DNA from: Verrucomicrobiota bacterium
Lineage (GTDB): Bacteria > Verrucomicrobiota > Verrucomicrobiia > Opitutales > Opitutaceae
NCBI GenBank assembly: GCA_025352985.1
Contig: JANXRL010000171.1
Location: 1-34,896, forward strand
Length of the DNA: 34,896 nucleotides
Direction: 5' to 3'
Shown here: positions 15,396 to 23,400 of the stretch, piece after piece
How positions within the stretch are numbered: position 1 is the first letter of the stretch
Layout: each line of letters begins with the position of its first letter
Translations under genes and position numbers: made by a program
The notes under the pieces: model-generated
What the model was told of the DNA's origin: nothing
Databases searched by the model: none
Seen by the model: only the letters and a program-made list of their open reading frames with translations

Positions 15396-16760
15396 ATGAA
15401 ACCTGATACCGAAATCCTCGCTCTCCAAGCCGACCTCAAAGCCAAAGGCGTCAAATACGTCGTCGGCGCCTACCCCGACATCCACGGCGTCCCCAAGGGC
15501 AAATTCGTCCCCATCGACCATTTCGCCCACTTCGCCCACGGCTCCGAACTCTACACCGGCTACGCCCTCGACGGCCTCGGCCAGTCCCCCAACGACGACG
15601 AGATCGCCTCCGTCCCCGACCTCGACCGCGGCATCATTCTCCCCTGGAACAAACAGGTCGCCTGGTTCCCCGCCGACAACACCTTTCACGGCCAACCCTA
15701 CGACATCAGCACCCGCGTCGCGTTGAAAAACGTCCTCGCCGACGCCGCCTCTCTCGGCTTCGGCTTCAACCTTGGCATCGAGTGCGAAGTTTACGTCGTC
15801 AAACTCGGCGCCGACGGCAAATCCCTCTCCATCCCCAACCCCGACGACCGCCTCAATAAGGCCTGCTACGACATCCAGGGCTTCATGGACCGCTTCCCTT
15901 GGCTCGACAAGGTTTCCACCGCCATCAACGACCTCGGCTGGGACCTCTACTCCCTCGACCACGAGGACGCCAACAGCCAGTTCGAGTTCGATTTCAACTA
16001 CAGCGACGCCCTCACCATGTGCGACCGCTACGTCTTCTTCCGCACCATGGCCCGCCATTACGCCGCCGAGGAAGGCCTGCTCGCCACCTTCATGCCAAAA
16101 CCCTTCGCCGACAAAACCGGCAACGGCGCGCACTTCAACATGTCCCTCTCCGACCTGAAGACCGGCGCCAACGCCTTCAAGTGCGACCCCAAGGACGACC
16201 CCCGCGGCCTCGGCCTCACGCCCGTCGCCTACTCCTTCATCGCCGGCATCCTCCGCCACGGCCCCGCCCTCTGCGCCGCCTTCGCCCCCACCGTCAACAG
16301 CTACAAGCGCCTCGTCCGCCGCGGCCTCATGAGCTACTACTCCTGGGCGCCCGTCTTCAACAGCTTCGGCACCAACAACCGCACCAACTCCATCCGCGTC
16401 CCCATGGGCGGCGGCCGCTGCGAAAGCCGCAACGCCGACTCCGCCTGCAACCCCTACCTCGCCGCCACCCTCGCCCTCGCCGCCGGCCTCGAAGGCATCC
16501 GCGAAAACCTCGACCCCGGCTCGCCGCAGGAGGACAACCTCTACGAACTCCCCGAAGCCGAACTCGCCCGCCGCGGCATCAGCTACCTCCCGCAGACCTT
16601 GCAGGAAGCTGTAGCCGCCTTCGCCGCCGACCCGTTCATCACCAAAACCCTCGGCCAGGGCCTGCGCGACGAATTCGTCACCTACAAATCCGAAGAGTGG
16701 CGCCAATACCACCAGCAGGTCAGCGCCTGGGAAATCGACCGCTACGCCCGCATGTTCTGA
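15396..16760 (+). CDS. glnT: Type III glutamine synthetase family protein (GlnT-like)
   Basis: 454 aa. The fold and motifs are those of the GlnT (Rhizobium type III) branch: [55 protein letters not shown] and [18 protein letters not shown]. The length matches the family (about 435-455). Glutamine synthetases ligate ammonia to glutamate at the cost of ATP; some GlnT relatives use methylamine or other amines instead. In this island it most simply captures the ammonia released by the deiminase and allophanate hydrolase. The tyrosine adenylylation site of type I enzymes is not evident. The ATG at 15396 is directly downstream of a dispersed repeat leader. Confidence 0.92.
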   Translation: MKPDTEILALQADLKAKGVKYVVGAYPDIHGVPKGKFVPIDHFAHFAHGSELYTGYALDGLGQSPNDDEIASVPDLDRGIILPWNKQVAWFPADNTFHGQPYDISTRVALKNVLADAASLGFGFNLGIECEVYVVKLGADGKSLSIPNPDDRLNKACYDIQGFMDRFPWLDKVSTAINDLGWDLYSLDHEDANSQFEFDFNYSDALTMCDRYVFFRTMARHYAAEEGLLATFMPKPFADKTGNGAHFNMSLSDLKTGANAFKCDPKDDPRGLGLTPVAYSFIAGILRHGPALCAAFAPTVNSYKRLVRRGLMSYYSWAPVFNSFGTNNRTNSIRVPMGGGRCESRNADSACNPYLAATLALAAGLEGIRENLDPGSPQEDNLYELPEAELARRGISYLPQTLQEAVAAFAADPFITKTLGQGLRDEFVTYKSEEWRQYHQQVSAWEIDRYARMF

Positions 16761-16775
16761 TACGGGCTTCCCTCT

Positions 16776-16800
16776 GCGCCGATCTGTGTAATCTGTGGTG
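16776..16800. repeat. Short dispersed repeat of the ATCTGTGTAATCTGTGG type
   Basis: The gap between glnT and the regulator gene contains GATCTGTGTAATCTGTGGTG. The reverse complement CCACAGATTACACAGAT is a short sequence I have seen scattered between genes in many unrelated genomes. Function is unknown. Only one copy is in this window, so the call rests on recognition. Confidence 0.35.
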
Positions 16801-16812
16801 AAAACTTCGACC

Positions 16813-17253
16813 ATGCCCGTTTCCCCCAAAAAAGAACGTCTGGCCCGCTTCAGCGTCTCGCTTCCCGAGAGCCTGCTCGACGAACTTGACACGATGGTGG
16901 ACCGCCGCGGTTACAAGAGCCGCTCCCACGCCGTCGCTGCCTTAGCCCGCGACGGCCTGGTGGACTACGCAAGCCAGCTCGGCACCGAGTCGGTCGCGGG
17001 CACCATCAGCCTCGTTTACGATTACACCAAGAAAGGCCTCCAGGCCCGCCTCGCTGCCATCCAGCACAAGTATTACCTGCTCGTTGTCTCCAGCATGCAC
17101 GTCCACCTTGAGCATCACAACTACCTCGAAATCCTCCTCGTGCAGGGCAAGGCCAGCGAACTCCAGAAGCTCACCGACGAACTCGTCACATGCCGCGGTG
17201 TAAAAAACGGTAAGCTCAACCTCACCGCCACGTCCATCCCGCCGCTGCTCTGA
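16813..17253 (+). CDS. nikR: NikR-family ribbon-helix-helix transcriptional regulator with an altered metal site
   Basis: 146 aa from the ATG at 16813; the GTG at 16795 lies inside a repeat and is less likely. The N-terminal ribbon-helix-helix (ARFSVSLPESLLDELD, then RRGYKSRSHAV) binds DNA. The C-terminal ACT-like domain has the NikR metal region: QHKYY (His85), MHVHLEHHNYLE (His96, His98) and Tyr104. By alignment with E. coli NikR (H76, H87, H89, C95), the three His are kept and the Cys is replaced by Tyr. No nickel gene is in the window. It sits between the two halves of the guanidine/urea island, and each half carries a NikR-like tandem half-site at its promoter. It therefore probably controls them; the effector is uncertain. 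Confidence 0.92.
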   Translation: MPVSPKKERLARFSVSLPESLLDELDTMVDRRGYKSRSHAVAALARDGLVDYASQLGTESVAGTISLVYDYTKKGLQARLAAIQHKYYLLVVSSMHVHLEHHNYLEILLVQGKASELQKLTDELVTCRGVKNGKLNLTATSIPPLL

Positions 17254-17351
17254 TTGCGATTGGGCGGCGACCCCGCGACTCCGCTTGCCCTTCCGTGCGC
17301 GACACAATTGGGTGAACCCTGCTCGATTGAGCATGTCTATCCCCTCTTCCC

Positions 17352-18002
17352 ATGTCTCGCCGCAATCCCCGTTTACTGGCCTCCTCAATTGCAGTCGTCG
17401 CCGCGGCCGGCTTCGTCTGGTATTTCTGGCCCGCCGCTCCCCGAAGCCAGCCCGCTCCGGCACCACGCACCGCTTTGCACCAGCCCGATCAAACGCCGCC
17501 GAAACCGACAGTCTCGCCGTCGGTTGCCGTCGCCCCAAACCCCGCGACCACAGGATCGCTCACGGCTCCCAAAAAGGAAACCGAACCCGCGATCGATTCC
17601 ATTTTGCGGGACACGTCGCTCGATAACATCGGCGCCGCCCGCGCTCTCGGCGGCTTGGTTCAGGACTCTTCGCTCAGCCTCGACGCCCGCGCCGAGGCCC
17701 TTGCCCACATGCTTAATTTATCCGTAAACAACGAAACCTCGCTGCTTCTCCCGCTCGTCCAGTCCCGCGACCTCCCCGACTCGCTCGCCAGCACGATACT
17801 CAGCGATGCGCTCAACGGTCCGCTTACCTGGCAGGCGGATGCGTGCCTGGCCGTCATGGCTCGCACGACGGGAAAAGAGCTTCGCACCCAGGCCAGCGAA
17901 CACCTCGTGTTCCTAACCGGAGAAGACCACGGCGACGACATCAACGGCTGGACGCTCGCCGTGCGAAACACGCGCGCGAAGTGGGACGCCGCCGGACAGT
18001 AA
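17352..18002 (+). CDS. Membrane-anchored hypothetical protein
   Basis: 216 aa. The N-terminus has one membrane or uncleaved signal segment (LLASSIAVVAAAGFVWYFW). A Pro/Ala/Ser/Thr-rich linker runs to about residue 78. The helical domain that follows (IGAARALGGLVQDSSLSLDARAEALAHML) has the periodicity of HEAT-like repeats. No catalytic residues are recognisable and no family name comes to mind. It starts 98 bp after the nikR-like gene, with a pyrimidine-rich gap and no terminator, so readthrough from the operon is possible. It is followed by a REP-like double hairpin. Confidence 0.72.
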   Translation: MSRRNPRLLASSIAVVAAAGFVWYFWPAAPRSQPAPAPRTALHQPDQTPPKPTVSPSVAVAPNPATTGSLTAPKKETEPAIDSILRDTSLDNIGAARALGGLVQDSSLSLDARAEALAHMLNLSVNNETSLLLPLVQSRDLPDSLASTILSDALNGPLTWQADACLAVMARTTGKELRTQASEHLVFLTGEDHGDDINGWTLAVRNTRAKWDAAGQ

Positions 18003-18037
18003 GGCACTCCTGGGCACAACCCCGAGGCATTGGGAGT

Positions 18038-18086
18038 GTCCACCTCCGTGTGGACCGGTTCGACCCGGACGACACAGAGGTCGTCC
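18038..18086. repeat. Tandem double hairpin, probable REP-like element
   Basis: GTCCAC-ctccgt-GTGGAC is followed after 11 bases by GGACGAC-acagag-GTCGTCC. Both stems are perfect, with 6-base loops, and the two loop regions are themselves largely complementary (CCTCCGTGT against ACACAGAGG). It lies in the gap between the hypothetical gene and the terminator at 18143. Confidence 0.6.
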
Positions 18087-18142
18087 TTCCCCGTCCATCT
18101 AAGTCAAAGCAAACTTTGGATTATCAACGAACTTCATGGACA

Positions 18143-18178
18143 CAAAAAAGCCGCCCCGAGAAATTCCCGGGGCGGCTT
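18143..18178 (-). terminator. Rho-independent terminator of the minus-strand secreted protein gene
   Basis: AAGCCGCCCCG and CGGGGCGGCTT form a perfect 11-bp stem. Read on the minus strand it is followed by TTTTTTGTG, so it ends the transcript of the gene at 18195-18689. On the plus strand the tail is not T-rich. Confidence 0.85.
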
Positions 18179-18194
18179 GAAAACATTTGGCCGA

Positions 18195-18689
18195 TTACGG
18201 TATCGCCGGACCGGTGAAAATCACGTTGCCGGATTGAATCGAGCCGGTCGCCGGAACGGTTTTGACCGGCGGGACCGAGAAGAAGCCGCGCCCAAATTGG
18301 TTGGCCAAAGTCGGCGAGGGCAATTGGAGCAACACACCTTCAAGGGTCACCTTGCGACCGTCCGTCAAAATAAAGCTGCCCGAGAATAAGCCAGTCCTAG
18401 GAGTAATCGTGACCGCGAACTTCCTGTCGTTCGTAGGATTTACCCGAACCTGAACCTGTGGCCACAAAACGGTGTCAACAAAATTAGAGTCAGCCCCTAT
18501 GGCGGTAAAATCAGTCGTGCCGACCACAGTGATGACGTAAATGCCACCTTTGGAGATTGAGCCGACAGACAGTGCGACGGGACTACCCGTTATCACTGCG
18601 GCTTTGGCAAAATCGTCATTGCTGGGAGACACCGCCCAAACAGGCGAACTCATTAAAACAAAACTCAGAACCGCTAAGAGGTATTTCAT
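18195..18689 (-). CDS. Small secreted hypothetical protein
   Basis: 164 aa with a signal peptide (MKYLLAVLSFVLMSSPVWA, then VSPSNDDFAKA). The mature start SNDDFAKAAVITG resembles the beginning of many verrucomicrobial surface proteins. The middle contains YVITVVGTTDFTAIGADSN, a pattern also seen in phage tail and structural proteins. The end, GLFSGSFILTDGRKVTLEGVLLQ followed by GRGFFSVPP, matches the C-terminal module of larger verrucomicrobial exported proteins. These resemblances are recalled, not searched. It is transcribed against the nitrogen island and divides it into two units. Function is unknown. Confidence 0.75.
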   Translation of the reverse strand: MKYLLAVLSFVLMSSPVWAVSPSNDDFAKAAVITGSPVALSVGSISKGGIYVITVVGTTDFTAIGADSNFVDTVLWPQVQVRVNPTNDRKFAVTITPRTGLFSGSFILTDGRKVTLEGVLLQLPSPTLANQFGRGFFSVPPVKTVPATGSIQSGNVIFTGPAIP

Positions 18690-18856
18690 AGGACAAAAAA
18701 TTCAGGGGGGAAATCGGAAATCGGGAAAATCGCCATTGGGAAACGCACAGGAAAAGCAACATCACAGAACCTTAGCCCTCAATTTTAGTCAGAGACACCA
18801 AAACCATCCCATAAAACCAGTGATCATCACCTTCCAAACGCCTCGCATCACCCGCT

Positions 18857-18872
18857 TGGCACCGATCTTGCA
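18857..18872 (+). promoter_or_regulatory. Sigma-54 (-24/-12) promoter of the guanidine/urea degradation operon
   Basis: TGGCACCGATCTTGCA matches TGGCACG-N4-TTGCA with one mismatch and exact spacing of the GG and GC doublets. Transcription would start near 18883, inside the tandem TAACAC element. It implies activation by an enhancer-binding protein such as NtrC; none is encoded in the window and no clear NtrC site was seen. Confidence 0.72.
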
Positions 18873-18900
18873 ATAACACGTTTTATACATTTCGTAACAC
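18873..18900 (+). promoter_or_regulatory. Tandem TAACAC operator-like element (copy 2)
   Basis: ATAACAC and GTAACAC are separated by exactly 14 bases, the same spacing as at 11492-11519. The shared spacer begins with TTTTA and ends with TC. The element overlaps the predicted sigma-54 start site, so a protein bound there would be expected to block initiation or escape. Confidence 0.65.
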
Positions 18901-18920
18901 TTTTATCGCTTTTCCTCGCC

Positions 18921-19724
18921 ATGCCTCCCCTAGTCCCGCCCGCCCCGTCCGGCACCTCCTTCACCACTCAACGCCCGACCGGTCTCCCGCCAACCCCACC
19001 CGTCGCCATTCCCACCGACCTCCTCCTCCATGAAGAAACCCTTCCCGGCGGCGCCGGCTGGTCTGCCACCGTAAAACGCGGCCAGTCTCTCCGCCTCACT
19101 GCACTCGAAGCCCGGGCCAACGTCTCCTTGATCTGCTTCAACCGGCACAATCCGGTGGATCGCTACAACATGGCTGACACCCTCAAAGGCCAGCACACCG
19201 CCAAGCTCACCACCGGCTACATCTTGGTCTCCGACATGGGCCGTGCGATGTTCTCCGTCACCGGTGACACCCTCGGCTGGCACGATCCCCTCGGCGGCCA
19301 CGATACTGCCGCCATCGTCCGCAAAAAATGGGGCGATAAAAACTACCAGACCGCCCGTAACGCCTGGCATCGCAACAGCCGAGACCACTTTCTCATCGAG
19401 CTCACCAAGCACGGCCTCGGCTCCCGCGACCTCGTCGCCAACGTCAATTTTTTCAGCAAAGTCTCCGCCGACGCCGAGGGCCGCCTTCACTTCCACCCCG
19501 ACCACGCCAAGCCCGGTGATTTCGTCGATCTGCGCGCCGAGATGGATCTCTTCGTGATCCTCACGACCTGCCACCACCCGCTCGACAACGCGCCCGCCTA
19601 CGACCCAAAGCCGGTGCAACTCCAGCTCTGGCGTTCGCCTCCCGCCGCAGTTGACGACTACTGCCGCACCTACCGCCCCGAAAACGAGCGCGCCTTCTAC
19701 AACGCCGAGCTTCTCTACCGCTGA
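18921..19724 (+). CDS. DUF1989 protein UAAP1, carboxyguanidine deiminase subunit
   Basis: 267 aa. A Pro-rich N-terminal stretch of about 35 residues precedes the DUF1989 core (LPGGAGWSATVKRGQSLRLTAL, DRYNMADTLKGQHTAKLTTG, FSKVSADAEGRLHFHPDHAK, VDLRAEMDLFVILTTCHHPLD). This branch is annotated as urea amidolyase-associated protein 1. Published work showed that the UAAP1/UAAP2 pair forms carboxyguanidine deiminase (CgdAB), which converts carboxyguanidine into allophanate plus ammonia. It is first in its operon, behind a sigma-54 promoter, and its stop is 3 bp before the partner gene, so subunits are probably made in equal amounts. Confidence 0.92.
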   Translation: MPPLVPPAPSGTSFTTQRPTGLPPTPPVAIPTDLLLHEETLPGGAGWSATVKRGQSLRLTALEARANVSLICFNRHNPVDRYNMADTLKGQHTAKLTTGYILVSDMGRAMFSVTGDTLGWHDPLGGHDTAAIVRKKWGDKNYQTARNAWHRNSRDHFLIELTKHGLGSRDLVANVNFFSKVSADAEGRLHFHPDHAKPGDFVDLRAEMDLFVILTTCHHPLDNAPAYDPKPVQLQLWRSPPAAVDDYCRTYRPENERAFYNAELLYR

Positions 19725-19727
19725 GTC

Positions 19728-20387
19728 ATGAGCACCCTCATCTACACCGAAAGCCCGCTCGCCCCCGCCGCCGCGACCTACCGCCACGTCATCCCCGCCG
19801 GCGATTTCTGGATGCACGAAATCAAACGCGGCCAAACTCTCCGCATCGTGGACCTCGAAGGCAACCAAGCCGCCGACACCCTCTTCTACAACGCCGCCGA
19901 TTTCCGCGAACGTTACAGCGCGCAGGACACCATCCGCGAACAAGCCGCCCTCTACCTCACCACCGGCACCAAGCTCCTCTCCAACGAGTGCAACGTTCTC
20001 GCCGTGATCACCGCCGACACCTGCGGCCGCCACGACACCCTCGGCGGCGCCTGCGCCTGCGAAAGCAACGCCGTCCGCTACGGCCACGGCACGAAACACA
20101 TGCACTCGTGCCGCCAGAGTTTTCTCCTCGGCCTCGCCACCTGGCCCCACGCCCCTTTCGACCTCAACAAACGCGACATCCCCGCGAACATTAATTTCTT
20201 CATGAACGTCCCCGTCACGCCCGAAGGCGGCCTCAAGTTCGAAGACGGCGTCAGCGCCGGCGGCAAGTATGTCGAGATGCGCGCCGAGATGGACCTCGTC
20301 TGCCTCATCTCAAACTGCCCCCAGCTCAACAACCCCTGCAACGGCTACAACCCCACCCCCGTCGAAGTCCTCATCTGGAACCCTTGA
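19728..20387 (+). CDS. DUF1989 protein UAAP2, carboxyguanidine deiminase subunit
   Basis: 219 aa. This is the second DUF1989 partner, with the UAAP2 hallmarks [19 protein letters not shown], the Cys/Arg-containing [22 protein letters not shown], and [20 protein letters not shown] followed by [15 protein letters not shown]. It pairs with UAAP1 to form the deiminase that acts between the carboxylase and allophanate hydrolase. It starts 3 bp after the UAAP1 stop. A 99-bp gap with an inverted dispersed repeat follows before the carboxylase. The assignment is strong; the presence of both subunits argues for guanidine rather than urea as the main substrate of the operon. Confidence 0.94.
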   Translation: MSTLIYTESPLAPAAATYRHVIPAGDFWMHEIKRGQTLRIVDLEGNQAADTLFYNAADFRERYSAQDTIREQAALYLTTGTKLLSNECNVLAVITADTCGRHDTLGGACACESNAVRYGHGTKHMHSCRQSFLLGLATWPHAPFDLNKRDIPANINFFMNVPVTPEGGLKFEDGVSAGGKYVEMRAEMDLVCLISNCPQLNNPCNGYNPTPVEVLIWNP

Positions 20388-20400
20388 ATTCCATGAATGT

Positions 20401-20476
20401 GGAAAGCTGGAAATCAGGAAAACTCCTTCGACTCCGTTTCCAACTTTCCAGCTTTCCCTATTAAAAATTTCCCGTT
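20401..20476. repeat. Inverted dispersed repeat forming the carboxylase leader (copy 2)
   Basis: GGAAAGCTGGAA (20401-20412) and TTCCAGCTTTCC (20446-20457) are perfect 12-bp inverted arms, flanked by further partial pairing (AAATCAGGAAAAC against GTTTCCAACTTT). The right arm plus ATTAAAAATTTCCC repeats the block before glnT at 15358-15395. It lies 11 bp upstream of the carboxylase ATG and could form a leader hairpin. Confidence 0.7.
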
Positions 20477-20486
20477 TCCGCGTCCC

Positions 20487-23400
20487 ATGTTCTCAAAAGT
20501 CCTGATCGCCAACCGCGGCGCCATCGCCTGCCGCGTCATCCGCACCCTGCGCAAAATGGGCATCGCCAGCGTCGCCGTTTACTCCGACGCCGACCGCCAC
20601 AGCCTCCACGTCTCCCAAGCCGACGAAGCCATCCCCATCGGCTCCAGTCCCGCCGCGCAAAGCTACCTCGACGCCGACAAAATCCTCGCCGCCGCGAAAC
20701 AGACCGGCGCCCAAGCCATCCACCCCGGCTACGGCTTCCTCTCCGAAAACGCCGCCTTCGTCGAAGCCTGCGAAGCCGCCGGCATCGCCTTCATCGGCCC
20801 CCGCGCCGCCCAGATGCGCCAGCTCGGCCCCAAACACTCTGCCCGCGCCCTCGCCAAAGCCCACGGCGTCCCCCTCCTCCCCGGCACCGACCTCCTCCCC
20901 GACCTCGCCACCGCCCAGCGCGAAGCCGCCCGCATCGGCTACCCCGTCATGCTCAAGAGCACCGGCGGCGGCGGCGGCATTGGCATGTCCCTCATCCGTA
21001 AACCCGCCGAACTCGCCCCTGCCTTCGAGTCCGTCGTCCGCCTCGCCAAAAACAACTTCAAGGACGGCGGCGTCTTCCTCGAAAAATTCGTCGAACACGC
21101 CCGCCACATCGAAGTCCAGATCCTCGGCGACTCCCACGGCCGCGTCGTCGCCCTCGGCGAACGCGACTGCTCCGTCCAGCGCCGAAACCAAAAGGTCGTC
21201 GAAGAAACCCCCGCCCCCGGCCTCACCCCCGCCCAACGCGCCGAACTTCTCGCCTGCGCCGCCCGCCTTGGCACCGTCGCCGCCTACACCAACGCCGGCA
21301 CCGTCGAATTCGTTTACGACAACGCCACCGGCCATTTCTACTTCCTCGAAGTCAACACCCGCCTCCAAGTCGAACACGGCGTCACCGAAGAAGTCACCGG
21401 CGTGGACCTCGTCGAGTGGATGATCCGCGCCGCCGCCGGCGAACTCGACCTCCGCGACTACGTTCCCTCCGCCACCGGTGCCTCCATCCAGGTCCGCCTC
21501 TACGCCGAAGACGCCGGCAAAGCCTTCCAACCCGCCGCCGGCACCCTCACCGACGTCCACTTTCCTTCCTCCGCGCGCATCGAGACCTGGGTCGAGACCG
21601 GCAGCGAAGTCTCCGCCTTCTACGATCCGATGATCGCCAAGATCATCGTCCGCGGCACCGACCGTGCCGACGCCCTCGCCCGCCTCGACTCCGCCCTTGC
21701 CGACACCCGCGTTTACGGCCTCGAAACTAACCTCCCCTACCTCCGCCAGATCATCGCCAGCGAGGGCTTTCGTATCGGCTCCGTCACCACGAAATACCTC
21801 TCCACGCTCCCCTTCGTTCCCTCCACAATCGAAGTCCTCGAAGGCGGCACCCAAACGACCGTTCAAGACTACCCCGGCCGCATCGGCTACTGGGACGTCG
21901 GCGTCCCGCCCTCCGGCCCGATGGACAACGTGTCCTTCCGCCTCGCCAATCGCCTCGTCGGCAACCCCGACACCGCCGCCTCCCTCGAACTCACCGTCAG
22001 CGGCCCGTCCCTCCGCTTCAACACCGCCGCCGTCGTCGCCCTCACCGGCGCGCACATGCCCGCGACGCTCGACAACAAACCCGTCGCCCAACACCGCGCC
22101 ATCCGCGTCCGCGCCGGCCAGACTCTCCGCATCGGCTCCATCGACGGCCCCGGCCTCCGCGCCTACCTTGCCATCCGCCACGGCCTAGACGTGCCCGACT
22201 ACCTCGGCAGCAAATCCACCTTCACCCTCGGCCTCTTCGGCGGGCACTCCGGCCGCGCCCTCCGCACCGGCGACGTCCTCCGCGTCCACACCTCCACGCC
22301 CGCCGGCGTCCTCACGTCCGCCCCTCTCCTCCGCGCCCCCGCCTCGATCCAGCCTCCACTCACCCGCGAATGGCAGATCGGCGTCCTCTACGGCCCGCAC
22401 GGCGCGCCCGAATTCTTCACCGAGGCCGACATCTCCGTCCTCCTCTCCACCGCCTACGAAGTCCACTACAACTCCGCCCGCACCGGCGTCCGTCTGATCG
22501 GACCCAAGCCAGAGTGGGCCCGCCGCGACGGTGGCGAAGCCGGCCTGCATCCCTCCAACATCCACGACAACGCCTACGCCATCGGCGCCGTCGATTTCAC
22601 CGGCGACATGCCGATCATCCTCGGTCCCGACGGCCCCAGCTGCGGCGGCTTCGTGTGTCCGTTTACGATCGTGCAAGCCGAGCTCTGGAAAATGGGCCAG
22701 CTCAAGCCCGGCGACAAAGTCCGCTTCACCGCGTTGACCGCCCAACACGCCCGCGAACTCGCCTTCGCTCAGGAATCCGAAATCGAAACCCTCAAGCGCG
22801 TCTCCAAGCCTGTTTGTCACTTATTAAGTGACAAACCTCCGGAGCCCGCCGTCCTCCATTCTCTTCCCGCTCGCCCCACCGCACCCGCCGTCGTTTACCG
22901 CCGCCAAGGCGACGCCAACCTCCTCATCGAATACGGTCCGCTCCAGCTCGACATCGCCATGCGCATGCGCGTCCACGCGCTGAAAACCTGGCTCGAACGC
23001 CACAAGGTCTCAGGGCTCATCGACCTCACCCCGGGCATCCGTTCACTCCAAGTCCACTTCGACTACCACCTCCTCCCGATGGAACGCCTCCTCGAAATTC
23101 TTCTCCGCGCCGAGAGTGAGCTCCCCGCCATCGACGACATCGAGGTCCCCTCCCGCATCGTTCACCTGCCGCTTTCGTGGGAAGACGAGTCCACCCTCCT
23201 AGCCATCCGCAAATACATGCAGATCGTCCGCAAGGACGCCCCGTGGTGCCCGAGCAACATCGAATTCATCCGCCGCATCAACGGCCTCGACTCGATCGAC
23301 GACGTCCACCGCATCGCCTTCGAGGCAAGCTACCTCGTCATGGCCCTCGGCGACGTCTACCTGGGCGCGCCCGTCGCCACACCCGTCGATCCCCGCCACC

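Noticed and set aside
20493-22181. 562-aa minus-strand ORF inside the carboxylase gene
   Set aside because: It is Gly/Ala/Asp/Val-rich and has no motifs. It is the antisense shadow of a strongly C-ending-codon gene, as are the long ORFs at 15339, 18930, 28027 and 33688.
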